Part shown: positions 15,909 to 24,166 of the stretch, piece by piece
How positions within the stretch are numbered: position 1 is the stretch's first letter
Layout of the letters: each line of letters begins with the position of its first letter
Assembly: GCA_030525945.1 (NCBI GenBank)
Contig: JAUNDT010000004.1
Location: 124,001-188,000, forward strand
Direction: 5' to 3'
Length of the DNA stretch: 64,000 nt
Origin: Coriobacteriaceae bacterium
GTDB taxonomy: Bacteria > Actinomycetota > Coriobacteriia > Coriobacteriales > Coriobacteriaceae
The notes under the pieces: model-generated
What the model was told of the DNA's origin: nothing
Seen by the model: only the letters and a program-made list of their open reading frames with translations
Databases searched by the model: none
Program-made: the position numbers and the translations under genes

Positions 15909-18268
15909 AGCACACGGGCCCTGACATCGAGTGCCCGGTCCGGCCGCTTATACCGCCATTCACTGGTGCGGCTCTTGGTGCGTGCGTCTCCTCATGGGTC
16001 TTGTTGGAGGCGGGTTGGGCGGCGCATTGCCAACCGTCTGAGCGTATCGCGGGCGCGAGCGCGGGTGCTTGCGGACTCCTTGCGCTGGGAATCGTGCTTG
16101 CGCTTCTGGCGCGATGCGTTTTGAGGCGCCTGTCGGAGCGACGATGCATGATGGCCTCCTGGCCCATGCTGGTTCGCTCCGCCTTGGGGTGGGTGGCAAT
16201 CGGCATTGCCTTGGGTACGGTTGCGAGCGCATGCTGGCTTGCCCGACAGGCGGGCGCCGCGACGGCGCTCCAGGGAAAGACGTTGAGCGAATGCCGTCTC
16301 AAGGTGGTGGGCGATCCCCGCTCCAGCTCATTTGGCTATTCCTGCGTGGTCGATGTCGAGGATGCCGCAACGGGCACGCACCTCGCCCGTGTGAGCGCTA
16401 CGCTTAAAGAGGAGCCGCTAGCCGGCTCGGAGCTTCGGGCGGTCGGCTCGTTTGCCCCTCTCAAGGACGATGACTGGTCGAAAAGCCGCTACATGAAGGG
16501 GGAGGTCGCATCTGCCCGCGTCGCGTCAATTGTTGATGAGCGTCGCCCGGGTGTGCTCTCCCTGCAAGGGGTTCGCAATCGGATGTTGTCGGTTATCGAC
16601 CCGCAGGGGAGTGAAGCGCGGGCACTTATTGCGGGAACGATTTGCGGCCGCACGACCGAGCTGAGCGGGACGCAGGCTAATGAGATGTTCTCCTGCTGCG
16701 GCTTGTCGCATCTCGTCGCGGTTTCGGGCAGCCATCTTGCGTTCATTGCTGCTCTGCTGGAGTTTGCGATGGGTCGCCTCAGGATCGCAGGTGTGACGCG
16801 TCGGGCGCTGCTTATGTTTGTCATGGCGGTGTATGTGGTGTTTACGGGTGGTGCTCCGTCTGCCGTCCGGTCGGTATCCATGGTGGGCCTTGCCTCCGCT
16901 GCCGTGCTGGGCGGGCGCCGCCCGCATGCGGTTTCCGGATTGATGCTGGCGGTTGTCTGCATGGTGTTGCTAAATCCCGGCGTTGTGTTCGATATCGGTT
17001 TTCAGCTGTCGGCTCTCAGCGTGCTGTTCATCCTGGTTTTTGCCCCGTATGTCGCGTATGCCTTACGTGTTGTGTGGGTCCCGAAGTCGTTGGCCGAGGT
17101 GATGTCGCTGACGTTGGTTGCGCAGTGGGCGACGATCCCCGTTACGCTTCCGGTTTTCGGTGAGCTGTCCCTCATTGCCTTAGTTTCCAATATCGTGGTG
17201 GGTCCAGTTATGACGGCTTTGCTGGTGGTTGGTCTCGTCACGGTCCCGCTCGCGGCCTTGCTCCCCTCCATCTCCGGGTTGCTGGCACCTGTTGAGCTGC
17301 TCGCCAATACCTCGATATTTATCGCCCGAGCATTCGCGGCCGTTCCGTATGCTTCAATCGGTGCAGACCCGGCATGGTGGCTGCCATTGGCGGCGTTCGG
17401 CGCTGCCGGGGTGCTGTATCTGATATGGCCTCGCGTGAGCAGGGCTCCTGCCTGCATCGCGTTTGCCATTGCTTGTGCGGCGTGCGCCTTGCACGTTGCT
17501 CGATGGACGGCCTTTGCTCCGCCGTCTGTCACCGTACTTGATATCGGGCAGGGTGACTCGATTCTGATTCGCGATGGATCGGACAGTGTGTTGGTGGATG
17601 CCGGCATTGACGAGGCGACACGTCGGGCGCTTGCGAGAAACCACGTGTGGCATCTTGACGCGGTCGTGATCACCCATTGGGACCGCGATCACTGGGGAGG
17701 ATTACCCGAGGCGCTGTCGGGCGTGCAGGTTGATCGACTCGTGGTTGCCAGCGGTGCGGCAGATGCGCTTCCTCCGGAGCTTGCGGATCTGGAAGAGTCG
17801 ATGGTTGAGGTTCGACAGGGCGATACGCTCCATGTGGGTGGGTTTACCTGCAGTGTGGTTTGTCCCTCGTCTAAGGTTAGCGACGAGGAGAATGCCGAGT
17901 CGCTGTGCTTGGATGTTTCGTACGATGCGCAAGGGGAGAGCCTGCGCATGCTGCTCACGGGGGACACCGAGCGTGACGAGCTGGAGCAATACGCCGATCA
18001 GGTCGGAGATATCGACGTGCTCAAAATGGGACATCATGGCTCGCGTGTATCCGTGTCTTCGGAAGCCATGGCGGTCTTGAACCCCGAACTGTCGGTTGCA
18101 AGCGCGGGGGAGGGGAATTCCTACGGTCATCCCGACCCCGACTGCGTTCGGATTGCCGAGGAATCCGGATCGCTGTTCATCTGCACGAAGGATGTTGGCG
18201 ACGTCACCTTGTATCCCGAGGCAGGTGTCCCGCGCGTTTGCGTCCAAAGGGGTCCGATGGGTTCGTAG
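15899..18268 (+). CDS. comEC: ComEC/Rec2 DNA-uptake channel
   Basis: A 789-residue polytopic membrane protein, usual length 700-800. It has an N-terminal OB-like part after two or three helices, a Competence domain (residues ~225-510, FSCCGLSHLVAVSGSHLAF and many helices) and a C-terminal metallo-beta-lactamase-like domain (THWDRDHWGGLPEAL at ~585, LKMGHHGSR at ~705). The HxDxDH motif is intact, so the nuclease-like domain may act. With comEA it forms a late competence pair. No comFA or dprA is nearby. Confidence 0.94.
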   Translation: MRVEHTGPDIECPVRPLIPPFTGAALGACVSSWVLLEAGWAAHCQPSERIAGASAGACGLLALGIVLALLARCVLRRLSERRCMMASWPMLVRSALGWVAIGIALGTVASACWLARQAGAATALQGKTLSECRLKVVGDPRSSSFGYSCVVDVEDAATGTHLARVSATLKEEPLAGSELRAVGSFAPLKDDDWSKSRYMKGEVASARVASIVDERRPGVLSLQGVRNRMLSVIDPQGSEARALIAGTICGRTTELSGTQANEMFSCCGLSHLVAVSGSHLAFIAALLEFAMGRLRIAGVTRRALLMFVMAVYVVFTGGAPSAVRSVSMVGLASAAVLGGRRPHAVSGLMLAVVCMVLLNPGVVFDIGFQLSALSVLFILVFAPYVAYALRVVWVPKSLAEVMSLTLVAQWATIPVTLPVFGELSLIALVSNIVVGPVMTALLVVGLVTVPLAALLPSISGLLAPVELLANTSIFIARAFAAVPYASIGADPAWWLPLAAFGAAGVLYLIWPRVSRAPACIAFAIACAACALHVARWTAFAPPSVTVLDIGQGDSILIRDGSDSVLVDAGIDEATRRALARNHVWHLDAVVITHWDRDHWGGLPEALSGVQVDRLVVASGAADALPPELADLEESMVEVRQGDTLHVGGFTCSVVCPSSKVSDEENAESLCLDVSYDAQGESLRMLLTGDTERDELEQYADQVGDIDVLKMGHHGSRVSVSSEAMAVLNPELSVASAGEGNSYGHPDPDCVRIAEESGSLFICTKDVGDVTLYPEAGVPRVCVQRGPMGS

Positions 18269-18323
18269 GTCGCTTCCTTCGATATACTTATGAACAAACG
18301 TTGGATGCACGGGAGGTGGTTAC

Positions 18324-19298
18324 GTGGCGGCGGCAAGTTTGTTGCCCGGGTATTTGGTTGTGGGAGCCGATGAGCTCAAGAGCGCGCACGCCATCGAGCG
18401 CATGCGCGCGCGGCTCGAGAAATCGGGAATGGCCGATTTCAACATCGACGAGCGCGACATGACCAAGGACCCGCAGATCGATGACATCATCGCATCGCTT
18501 AACACCTTTCCCATGGGTGCGGATTTTCGCCTGGTGATTCTTCGGAACTGCGACAAGCTGCCCAAGGCCCTGAGTGAGCCTCTCGTTGGGTACTTTTCCA
18601 GCCCTGCTCCAACAACGGTCTGCCTTGTCGTTGCCACGTCTTTGGCCAAGAATACCCGCCTGTATAAAGCCGTGGCCAAACTCGGCGCAAAGGCGGTTAT
18701 CGATTGCGGGCTCAAAAAAGCATGGGAGATGCCGCCGCAGGTCGTGAAGATGGCCGGCGCTCACGGCAAAACGATGAGCATCGCCGCTGCTGAGGCTCTC
18801 GTCGCGCGTTCGGGCGAGAATACCCGCATGCTCGACAACGAGCTCAAAAAGCTCGCCTCGATGGTCGAGGGCCCCGAGATCACGCTCGCGGACGTTGAGG
18901 CGCATGTCATGCGAACCGCCGAGGTTAAACCTTGGGAGCTGCTGAATGCGGTCGCCGCGCGCGACATGGCAAAGTCCCTTGAGCTGCTTCGACTGCAGCC
19001 TGCGAAAAGCGAGGTTCGCCTTTGGTCGCTTTTGGTGACGCGGTTGAGGGAGTTGATCATCGCCAAGTCCCTCGATGCGCGCGGAGAGGGACGACAACTC
19101 GCGACGACGCTCGGCGTGCAGGCATGGCAGGTTAAGAACCATTCGACGTGGGCCAGGCGATGGCGTATGGACGAGTTGATTGAGGCGCTATCGCAGGCGG
19201 TCGAGGTCGAGCTTGCGCTCAAGGGCTCACGCGACAGTGAGCTTGCCCTGCGTTTGTGGGTTATCGCCATGACGAAGCGGCAGGCTGGTCGTTTCTGA
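18324..19298 (+). CDS. holA: DNA polymerase III delta subunit
   Basis: A 324-residue clamp-loader delta subunit. The start is GTG 18324 after GGGAGGTGG. The N-terminal part (YLVVGADELKSAHAIERM), the glycine-poor AAA+-like core and the C-terminal collar (KPWELLNAVAARDMAKSLELL, LLVTRLRELIIAKSL) fit HolA, which opens the sliding clamp. The usual comEA-comEC-holA-rpsT order supports the call. Sequence conservation in this family is low, so context adds weight. Confidence 0.92.
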   Translation: MAAASLLPGYLVVGADELKSAHAIERMRARLEKSGMADFNIDERDMTKDPQIDDIIASLNTFPMGADFRLVILRNCDKLPKALSEPLVGYFSSPAPTTVCLVVATSLAKNTRLYKAVAKLGAKAVIDCGLKKAWEMPPQVVKMAGAHGKTMSIAAAEALVARSGENTRMLDNELKKLASMVEGPEITLADVEAHVMRTAEVKPWELLNAVAARDMAKSLELLRLQPAKSEVRLWSLLVTRLRELIIAKSLDARGEGRQLATTLGVQAWQVKNHSTWARRWRMDELIEALSQAVEVELALKGSRDSELALRLWVIAMTKRQAGRF

Positions 19299-19309
19299 TC
19301 GCCACCTAT

Positions 19310-19358
19310 CCTAAACGTGTGAATTCCGCATGCAACCTGCATATTCACACGTTTTAGG
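19310..19358. repeat. Inverted repeat downstream of holA
   Basis: CCTAAACGTGTGAAT (19310-19324) faces ATTCACACGTTTTAGG (19343-19358) with one extra T, over an 18-base loop. It could act as a terminator-like stem after holA, but no T-run follows. A similar GTGAATT-armed repeat lies after rrf2 at 32288. Confidence 0.6.
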
Positions 19359-19467
19359 TTGCGCATGGGACGGTGCGTGTGTAGAATGTTCGACCGTATG
19401 ACCTCAACAACCGTGTCTCAGAGGCCGGATAGTAAGACTTTGTCAGCACCGAAAGGAACCGAACCCG

Positions 19468-19728
19468 ATGGCAAACATCAAGTCCCAGAAGAAGCGCATC
19501 CGCACCAATGAGATCGCTCGCGTTCGCAACAAGGCGATCCGCTCCGAGCTCAAGACCGTGATCAAGCACGTCAAGTCCGCTGTTGAGGCTGGCGACAAGG
19601 CTGCTGCCCAGGCTGCTGCCACCACCGCTTATCGCAAGCTCGACAAGGCTGTCGCTAAGGGCGTCATCCACAAGAACCAGGCTGCTAACCGCAAGTCCGG
19701 CGTTCAGAAGCTCGTGAACTCCCTCTAA
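19468..19728 (+). CDS. rpsT: 30S ribosomal protein S20
   Basis: An 86-residue very basic ribosomal protein starting at ATG 19468 after GAAAGGAACC. It begins [15 protein letters not shown], the family hallmark, then has long helices with an alanine-rich middle and [15 protein letters not shown] near the end. It binds 16S rRNA early in assembly. It stands alone between the holA repeat and a strong terminator. Codons are strongly biased, as expected for high expression. Confidence 0.98.
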   Translation: MANIKSQKKRIRTNEIARVRNKAIRSELKTVIKHVKSAVEAGDKAAAQAAATTAYRKLDKAVAKGVIHKNQAANRKSGVQKLVNSL

Positions 19729-19756
19729 GTTCCGCGAACGTTATTGCAACGAATGA

Positions 19757-19788
19757 ACGGGTCCCGTACGCGGGACCCGTTTTGTTTT
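19757..19788 (+). terminator. Terminator after rpsT
   Basis: ACGGGTCCCG (19757-19766) pairs perfectly with CGGGACCCGT (19771-19780) over TACG, followed by TTTGTTTT. It is a classic factor-independent terminator between rpsT and the DUF523 gene. Confidence 0.93.
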
Positions 19789-19803
19789 GAAAGGATACGG
19801 CAT

Positions 19804-20247
19804 ATGAAGTGCATTGCCGTAAGTGCATGCCTGCTTGGGGAGAACTGCAAATACAACGGCGGAAACAACGCATGCCCGGCGCTTATGGAGGCGCTTGCTC
19901 GGCATGAAGAGATCGAGGTTGTCCCAGTTTGCCCGGAGGTGGCAGGCGGCCTGCCCACGCCACGTCTTCCCGCTGAAATCGTTGACGGTCGGGTGATGAA
20001 TAATCGGGGCATGGATGTGGATGCGCTTTTTCGCGCGGGCGTTGCTGCCGAAATGGATCGTTTGCGTCCGTTTCTGGAGAACGGCGAGCTTGTCGCAGCG
20101 GTTCTGCAGCCCCGTAGTCCCAGCTGCGGTGTGCGTGAAGTCTACGACGGCACGTTTAGCGGCGTGCTTGTTCCGGGGCAGGGGTTGTTTGCCCAGGCGC
20201 TGAGCGAGTCGGGAATCAAGCTGATAGATGCCGAAGATGTACGGTAA
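19804..20247 (+). CDS. DUF523 family protein
   Basis: A 147-residue protein starting at ATG 19804 after GAAAGGATAC. It carries the DUF523 signature: SACLLGENCKYNGG at residues ~7-20, PVCPEVAGGLPTPR at ~41-54 and QPRSPSCG at ~101. The conserved cysteines suggest metal or thiol chemistry, but no function is established for stand-alone DUF523 proteins. It follows the rpsT terminator and precedes a tRNA cluster, so it is probably transcribed by itself. Confidence 0.9.
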   Translation: MKCIAVSACLLGENCKYNGGNNACPALMEALARHEEIEVVPVCPEVAGGLPTPRLPAEIVDGRVMNNRGMDVDALFRAGVAAEMDRLRPFLENGELVAAVLQPRSPSCGVREVYDGTFSGVLVPGQGLFAQALSESGIKLIDAEDVR

Positions 20248-20322
20248 GAAAAAAAGTTTGAAATTCCCCTTGCATTCATCCTGATATGAGTGCATAATAC
20301 TCTTCGCTGTGTGAGGCACATG

Positions 20323-20399
20323 GTGGGTGTAGCTCAGTTGGCTAGAGCGACGGGTTGTGGTCCCGTAGGTCGAGGGTTCGAGTCCCTTTACCCACCCCA
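20323..20399 (+). tRNA. tRNA-His (GTG)
   Basis: The full cloverleaf is visible: acceptor GTGGGTG/TACCCAC, D-arm GCTC/GAGC, anticodon arm ACGGG-TTGTGGT-CCCGT with anticodon GTG, and T-arm GAGGG-TTCGAGT-CCCTT. The extra G typical of tRNA-His is present at 20322, and a CCA is encoded at the 3' end. Confidence 0.96.
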
Positions 20400-20423
20400 T
20401 TCCTTTCCAGTGTTGTTTGATAT

Positions 20424-20499
<76 letters not shown>

Positions 20500-20518
20500 T
20501 TCAAACTCCTACATATTT

Positions 20519-20594
<76 letters not shown>

Positions 20595-20602
20595 TGAATT
20601 CT

Positions 20603-20634
20603 AAAGCCCCGACCACAACGGGGCTTTTTCTTTT
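20603..20634 (+). terminator. Terminator of the tRNA cluster
   Basis: AAAGCCCCG (20603-20611) pairs with CGGGGCTTT (20619-20627) over ACCACAA and is followed by TTCTTTT. A near-identical copy recurs at 20790-20820. Confidence 0.92.
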
Positions 20635-20638
20635 ATGT

Positions 20639-20760
20639 CGCCCTTGCATGGGGTTCGAACCCGCCAGGGCGCGGAGCTGAGTAAACGCGAAAGCGTTTGC
20701 CAGCGTAGCACGCAAGGCGCGAAGCGCCGAAGCGATGGGAGGGCGCCGTAAGGCGTCCGG
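20639..20760 (+). other. Candidate structured RNA element between tRNA-Lys and its 3'-end duplicate
   Basis: A chain of hairpins is visible. CGCCCT (20639-20644) pairs with AGGGCG (20666-20671) around the palindrome GGGTTCGAACCC. AAACGC-GAAA-GCGTTT is at 20683-20698, GGCGC-GAA-GCGCC at 20716-20728 and GGGCGCC-GTAA-GGCGTCC at 20741-20758. Two loops are GNRA tetraloops, which are typical of folded RNA. No reading frame is convincing. It could be a repeat element or a degraded tRNA gene region. Confidence 0.55.
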
Positions 20761-20820
20761 CGAACCTCTGACGATCCACCATTAATTTTAAAGCCCCGAC
20801 CATAACGGGGCTTTTTGTTT
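20761..20820 (+). pseudogene. Duplicated tRNA-Lys 3' end with terminator
   Basis: CGAACCTCTGACGATCCACC and the following ~35 bases repeat the 3' half of the T-arm, acceptor, CCA and terminator of the second tRNA-Lys (20574-20630), with a few substitutions. The 5' part of the tRNA is absent, so it cannot make a tRNA. Such a direct repeat of a tRNA 3' end is what site-specific integration or an unequal duplication leaves. Confidence 0.75.
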
Positions 20821-21189
20821 TTTGCCCCAGCTGGTCAAATCACCCTGCGATTGGGTGTAGCTGGAGTTCTGTCTACCAAAAAATATCCTCAGAAATCGGT
20901 TGGTTGGTCAAATTGCCCTGTGATTGGGCGTCTGTGAGACAAATAACGGCGCCTTAAACCCGGGTAGGGTCGCTTTGGAGGCCCAGTTGACGGGTGATTT
21001 GACCATCAGGCTCATCCGGTCGATGTTTGCAGGCTCGTTTTTGCGCCCTCGAACACCCAGTCACACGGTTATTTGACCATGAGGCCAATTCATTATGCGA
21101 TTTTCAACGTCATACCGTCGGTCCTTCAATTCAATTAGGGAGCGGCGTGACAATTGGGGCACATTGAGCCGCGGGGTTGAGTACGCGTA
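20821..21189. repeat. Gene-free stretch with four TGGTCAAAT motifs
   Basis: No gene is supported in these 369 bases. TGGTCAAAT occurs forward at 20832 and 20905, each followed by a small hairpin (ACCC-TGCGATT-GGGT and GCCC-TGTGATT-GGGC). It occurs reversed (ATTTGACCA) at 20997-21005 and 21071-21079. Spacing is 70-90 bases. They may be decayed repeat units or protein-binding sites. Confidence 0.6.
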
Positions 21190-22824
21190 CTATTTCGCAT
21201 CCGCACGATAGTGGGAACCACGGCTTTCAGTGCGCTGCTGCATGGCCCGCACCATTTCCTTGGCCAAACGTATCTGAGCCTTGAGCCTAATGCTACGTGC
21301 GAGTGCATCGTCTGCCGCGATAACGCAGCCCTTGCGAGACGCATGATAGCCGAGTTCACGTTCAAGGGCCAGAATGCCGCTGAGAGCCTTTTCGAGCCCC
21401 TCTTCCGTGCGACAGATCATGCAATAGGTACTCATGAACTTCCTCAAATCTGAGGTGAGCCTGGTGGCGTCGGCCTGTGTGAGCGGTGTAGCCTGGCAGC
21501 GCAACGCCCGAAGAGCGTCTTGGATATACGCATTCGAGTCGCGCCGCTCCGAGCCGTCTCGCTCTTCAACCTCCAGACGACGGGAGCTCCTCGCCGTTTC
21601 TCCAGAAGCCTCAAGGGCATTGCGAGCGGCCTCTCGTCCCGCTATGCGTCCAAACACGAGACCATTGGCGCTGGACAGTCCTCCGATGCGATCGGCTCCG
21701 TGCATCCCGCCTGTGGCCTCTCCGCAGGCGTAGAGACTCGAAACTCCTGTTGAGCAGTGGTGGTCTATGCGTATTCCACCGTTCGATGCGTGCGCATACA
21801 TCGCAACTCGCATCTCATCGCAAGGGGAGATTCCGTGCTCTTCTTCCAGCCATGTTGCGAATGTCTGTACAAACTCTGGAACCTCACCAACGGGGAAGTC
21901 GTACTGAACCGCAATGCCATCGCGACCTGTGCTGTCAATCGCCAGATCAACAAGTTCATCGCCCAGACGTGATGTAAACGGGCCGTGCCCGGAACGCGTC
22001 TCCATGAGTTTGGCGCGCACTGTCGCATCCAGGGGAAGCAGCCCGCTTGGGTCCTCAAACCTCGCATATCGGAAGGTCTTTTCGTTGAACACCAACCCCT
22101 GTTTGGGCGAAACCAGCCCGGGCATCATCTGCATGAACTCAATATTGGTGAGCGCGCAGCCCGCATCCATGGCTATGCCGTGCACCGAGCTGAGCACATC
22201 GCGCGAGGTGAGCGTCCTCTCGAATAGACCGCTTGTGCCACCGCAGGCAAGGACCACGCTGCGAGCGCGCACAGATACAAACGAGTGACCCCTCCCATCA
22301 AATACAATCGCGCCGCAAACCTCCCCAGTGTCGTTCGGGGAAACAAGCGACATGAGTTCGGCATGTTCGAGCACGTTGATATCCAACCGGCGTATTTCTT
22401 TGCCAACGGAATCGACGAATGCAGGGCGCGTGATGCCTCGCCACATCCGGTTCTTGTGGTCGAAGCAGGGTATGAACTCCTTTTGATGCGCGCTGTCTTG
22501 CGAGCTGGGCCTGGTGAGCTGCACGCCCAGATCCTCTTCGAGCCAGTGAATGGCCGGGCGTATGCCGCGCACGAACGTCGTCACAAGATCGTGTTCGGCA
22601 ACGCCGCACCCAACCGTCTCAATGGTTTCAATCAGGTCATCCTCGTCGGCTTCGTCTTCCGGCCCGATAAGCCCCAATCCCCACGTTCCAGGATAAAAGC
22701 TCGATCCGCCGAAGAGGGGGCCGGCGCACGCGAGGGTGGTGCGAGCGCCCTGGCGAGCCGCCTCAATTGCCGCGATGCATCCCGCGATGCCACCGCCTAT
22801 GACAAGTACGTCTGTTGTGGGCAT
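21190..22824 (-). CDS. FAD-dependent oxidoreductase of the fumarate reductase / L-aspartate oxidase class
   Basis: A 544-residue flavoprotein on the minus strand, ATG at 22824 after AAAGGGG. The dinucleotide fold VLVIGGGIAGCIAAIEAA is at residues ~6-23, GGSSFYPG follows near 40, VLACGGTSGLFERTL is near 220, and LYACGEATGGMHGADRIGG is near 380. The layout (FAD domain, capping domain, C-terminal helical region ~440-540 with three cysteines) fits the succinate dehydrogenase/fumarate reductase flavoprotein superfamily. NadB is closest in domain order, but no nadA/nadC is present and the substrate-binding arginines were not confirmed. No heme or quinone partner is adjacent. Confidence 0.82.
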   Translation of the reverse strand: MPTTDVLVIGGGIAGCIAAIEAARQGARTTLACAGPLFGGSSFYPGTWGLGLIGPEDEADEDDLIETIETVGCGVAEHDLVTTFVRGIRPAIHWLEEDLGVQLTRPSSQDSAHQKEFIPCFDHKNRMWRGITRPAFVDSVGKEIRRLDINVLEHAELMSLVSPNDTGEVCGAIVFDGRGHSFVSVRARSVVLACGGTSGLFERTLTSRDVLSSVHGIAMDAGCALTNIEFMQMMPGLVSPKQGLVFNEKTFRYARFEDPSGLLPLDATVRAKLMETRSGHGPFTSRLGDELVDLAIDSTGRDGIAVQYDFPVGEVPEFVQTFATWLEEEHGISPCDEMRVAMYAHASNGGIRIDHHCSTGVSSLYACGEATGGMHGADRIGGLSSANGLVFGRIAGREAARNALEASGETARSSRRLEVEERDGSERRDSNAYIQDALRALRCQATPLTQADATRLTSDLRKFMSTYCMICRTEEGLEKALSGILALERELGYHASRKGCVIAADDALARSIRLKAQIRLAKEMVRAMQQRTESRGSHYRADAK

Positions 22825-22910
22825 GTGCCGCCCCTTTCACGCGTTTTCTCGACGTACCATCCGTTATAGTGCAGGCTAGATATGTTCACCCCCAACGGTG
22901 GGAGGTTTCC

Positions 22911-23900
22911 ATGAAAATCAAGGTTTACGAGCTTCGTGAGGACGAGCGCGCCGCATGTGACCGCGTGGCCGGTACGCTGCCCGCGGACTGCACGGTGACG
23001 ACGTCCACGGAATGCCTGACCGAGGCGACTCTCGACACGCTCGATGGCGCGGAGGGCGTTGTGATCGTGAATAAGAGCCCCTTGAACGCCTCGATGCTCC
23101 AGAAGCTGAGCGAGCGCGGCGTGCGCTTCGTGGCCACGCGCAGCATCGGCTACAACCATATCGATGTCGAGGCGGCAAAGCGCCTGGGCATTCACGTGTG
23201 CAATACCACATATCCGCCTTACGGTGTCGCGGAATTCGCGGTCATGCTCATGCTCATGGCGCTGCGTAAGTACAAGCCCGCGCTTTGGCGCCAGCAGGTC
23301 AACGACTACTCGCTCGCCGGCCTGCAGGGCCGAGAGCTGCGCACGCTGAAGGTGGGCGTTATGGGCACGGGCCGTATCGGCCAGGCGGTTATCGGGTATT
23401 TGAAGGGCTTTGGCTGCAAGATCCTGGCATACGATCCGTATCCGAGCGAGGCGGTCGCTGCGAGCGGGGACGTGGAGTACGTGACGCTCGATGAGCTGTA
23501 TAGCGCGAGTGACCTCATTACCGTCCACATTCCACTTATGGAGGCCACGCGTGGCATTATCGACGCTGCGGCCATCGCGAAGATGCGCGACGGCGTTGTG
23601 CTGGTGAACGTGAGCCGCGGCGAGCTCATGGATGTCGAGGCGCTCATGGAGGGTATCGAGTCCCAAAAGATCGGCGCTCTTGCCATGGACGTGTTCGCAG
23701 AGGAGGACGGAATCTACCACGTAAACCGCACGCACGATATCCTCGCCAACCGCAATATGGCATATCTGCGCCAGTTCCCCAATGTCATTCTGACGCAGCA
23801 TATCGCGTTCTACACCGACATCGATGTCGACAGCATGGTCGAGCAGGGCCTGCGCGGCGTGGTTGATATGGCCGCGGGGGAGTGCGCAACCGAGCTGTAG
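22911..23900 (+). CDS. D-2-hydroxyacid (D-lactate) dehydrogenase
   Basis: A 329-residue NAD-dependent dehydrogenase starting at ATG 22911 after GGTGGGAGG. The NAD site is GVMGTGRIGQAVI (~residue 150). The catalytic Arg is in NVSRGELMD, the Glu in DVFAEEDG and the His in LTQHIAFYTD, matching D-lactate dehydrogenases of the LdhA/VanH type. It likely reduces pyruvate to D-lactate in fermentation, though 2-oxoacid specificity cannot be read from sequence. No vanA-like ligase is nearby, so a resistance role is unlikely. It is divergent from the FAD oxidoreductase, 86 bases away. Confidence 0.9.
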   Translation: MKIKVYELREDERAACDRVAGTLPADCTVTTSTECLTEATLDTLDGAEGVVIVNKSPLNASMLQKLSERGVRFVATRSIGYNHIDVEAAKRLGIHVCNTTYPPYGVAEFAVMLMLMALRKYKPALWRQQVNDYSLAGLQGRELRTLKVGVMGTGRIGQAVIGYLKGFGCKILAYDPYPSEAVAASGDVEYVTLDELYSASDLITVHIPLMEATRGIIDAAAIAKMRDGVVLVNVSRGELMDVEALMEGIESQKIGALAMDVFAEEDGIYHVNRTHDILANRNMAYLRQFPNVILTQHIAFYTDIDVDSMVEQGLRGVVDMAAGECATEL

Positions 23901-24102
23901 CGTCCTGCATTTTTCAGCGCGCTCCAGCTTGCACGCGAACTATTGGAGCCAGGAGTTGGAGCGCAGTCCGTTCGGTGCTTAAGGGCGCTTTTCAAGCCGT
24001 GGCATGGGCAGCCGTACTCGATGAGGGCGGCTGCTCGCGCGCGTCTTTGATGCGATCGCCACACGGATGTATATGTGCAACGAGGCCAAGAGCCCAGTAA
24101 GC

Positions 24103-24136
24103 AATAAGGCCGCCACCCGAAGGTGACGGCCTTATT
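24103..24136. terminator. Bidirectional terminator between convergent genes
   Basis: AATAAGGCCGCCACC (24103-24117) pairs with GGTGACGGCCTTATT (24122-24136) over CGAA with one mismatch. It lies between the D-lactate dehydrogenase (plus) and the GGGtGRT gene (minus), so it can end both. The preceding 23901-24102 has no gene; GCGCTCCA/TGGAGCGC pair near 23920-23965. Confidence 0.85.
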
Positions 24137-24166
24137 CATGCCGAGTCTATGCGTGCGGCGTAAATG

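Noticed and set aside
22911..23900. VanH of a vancomycin-resistance cluster
   Set aside because: No vanA/vanX-like genes follow; the neighbours are unrelated, so a fermentative D-lactate dehydrogenase is simpler.
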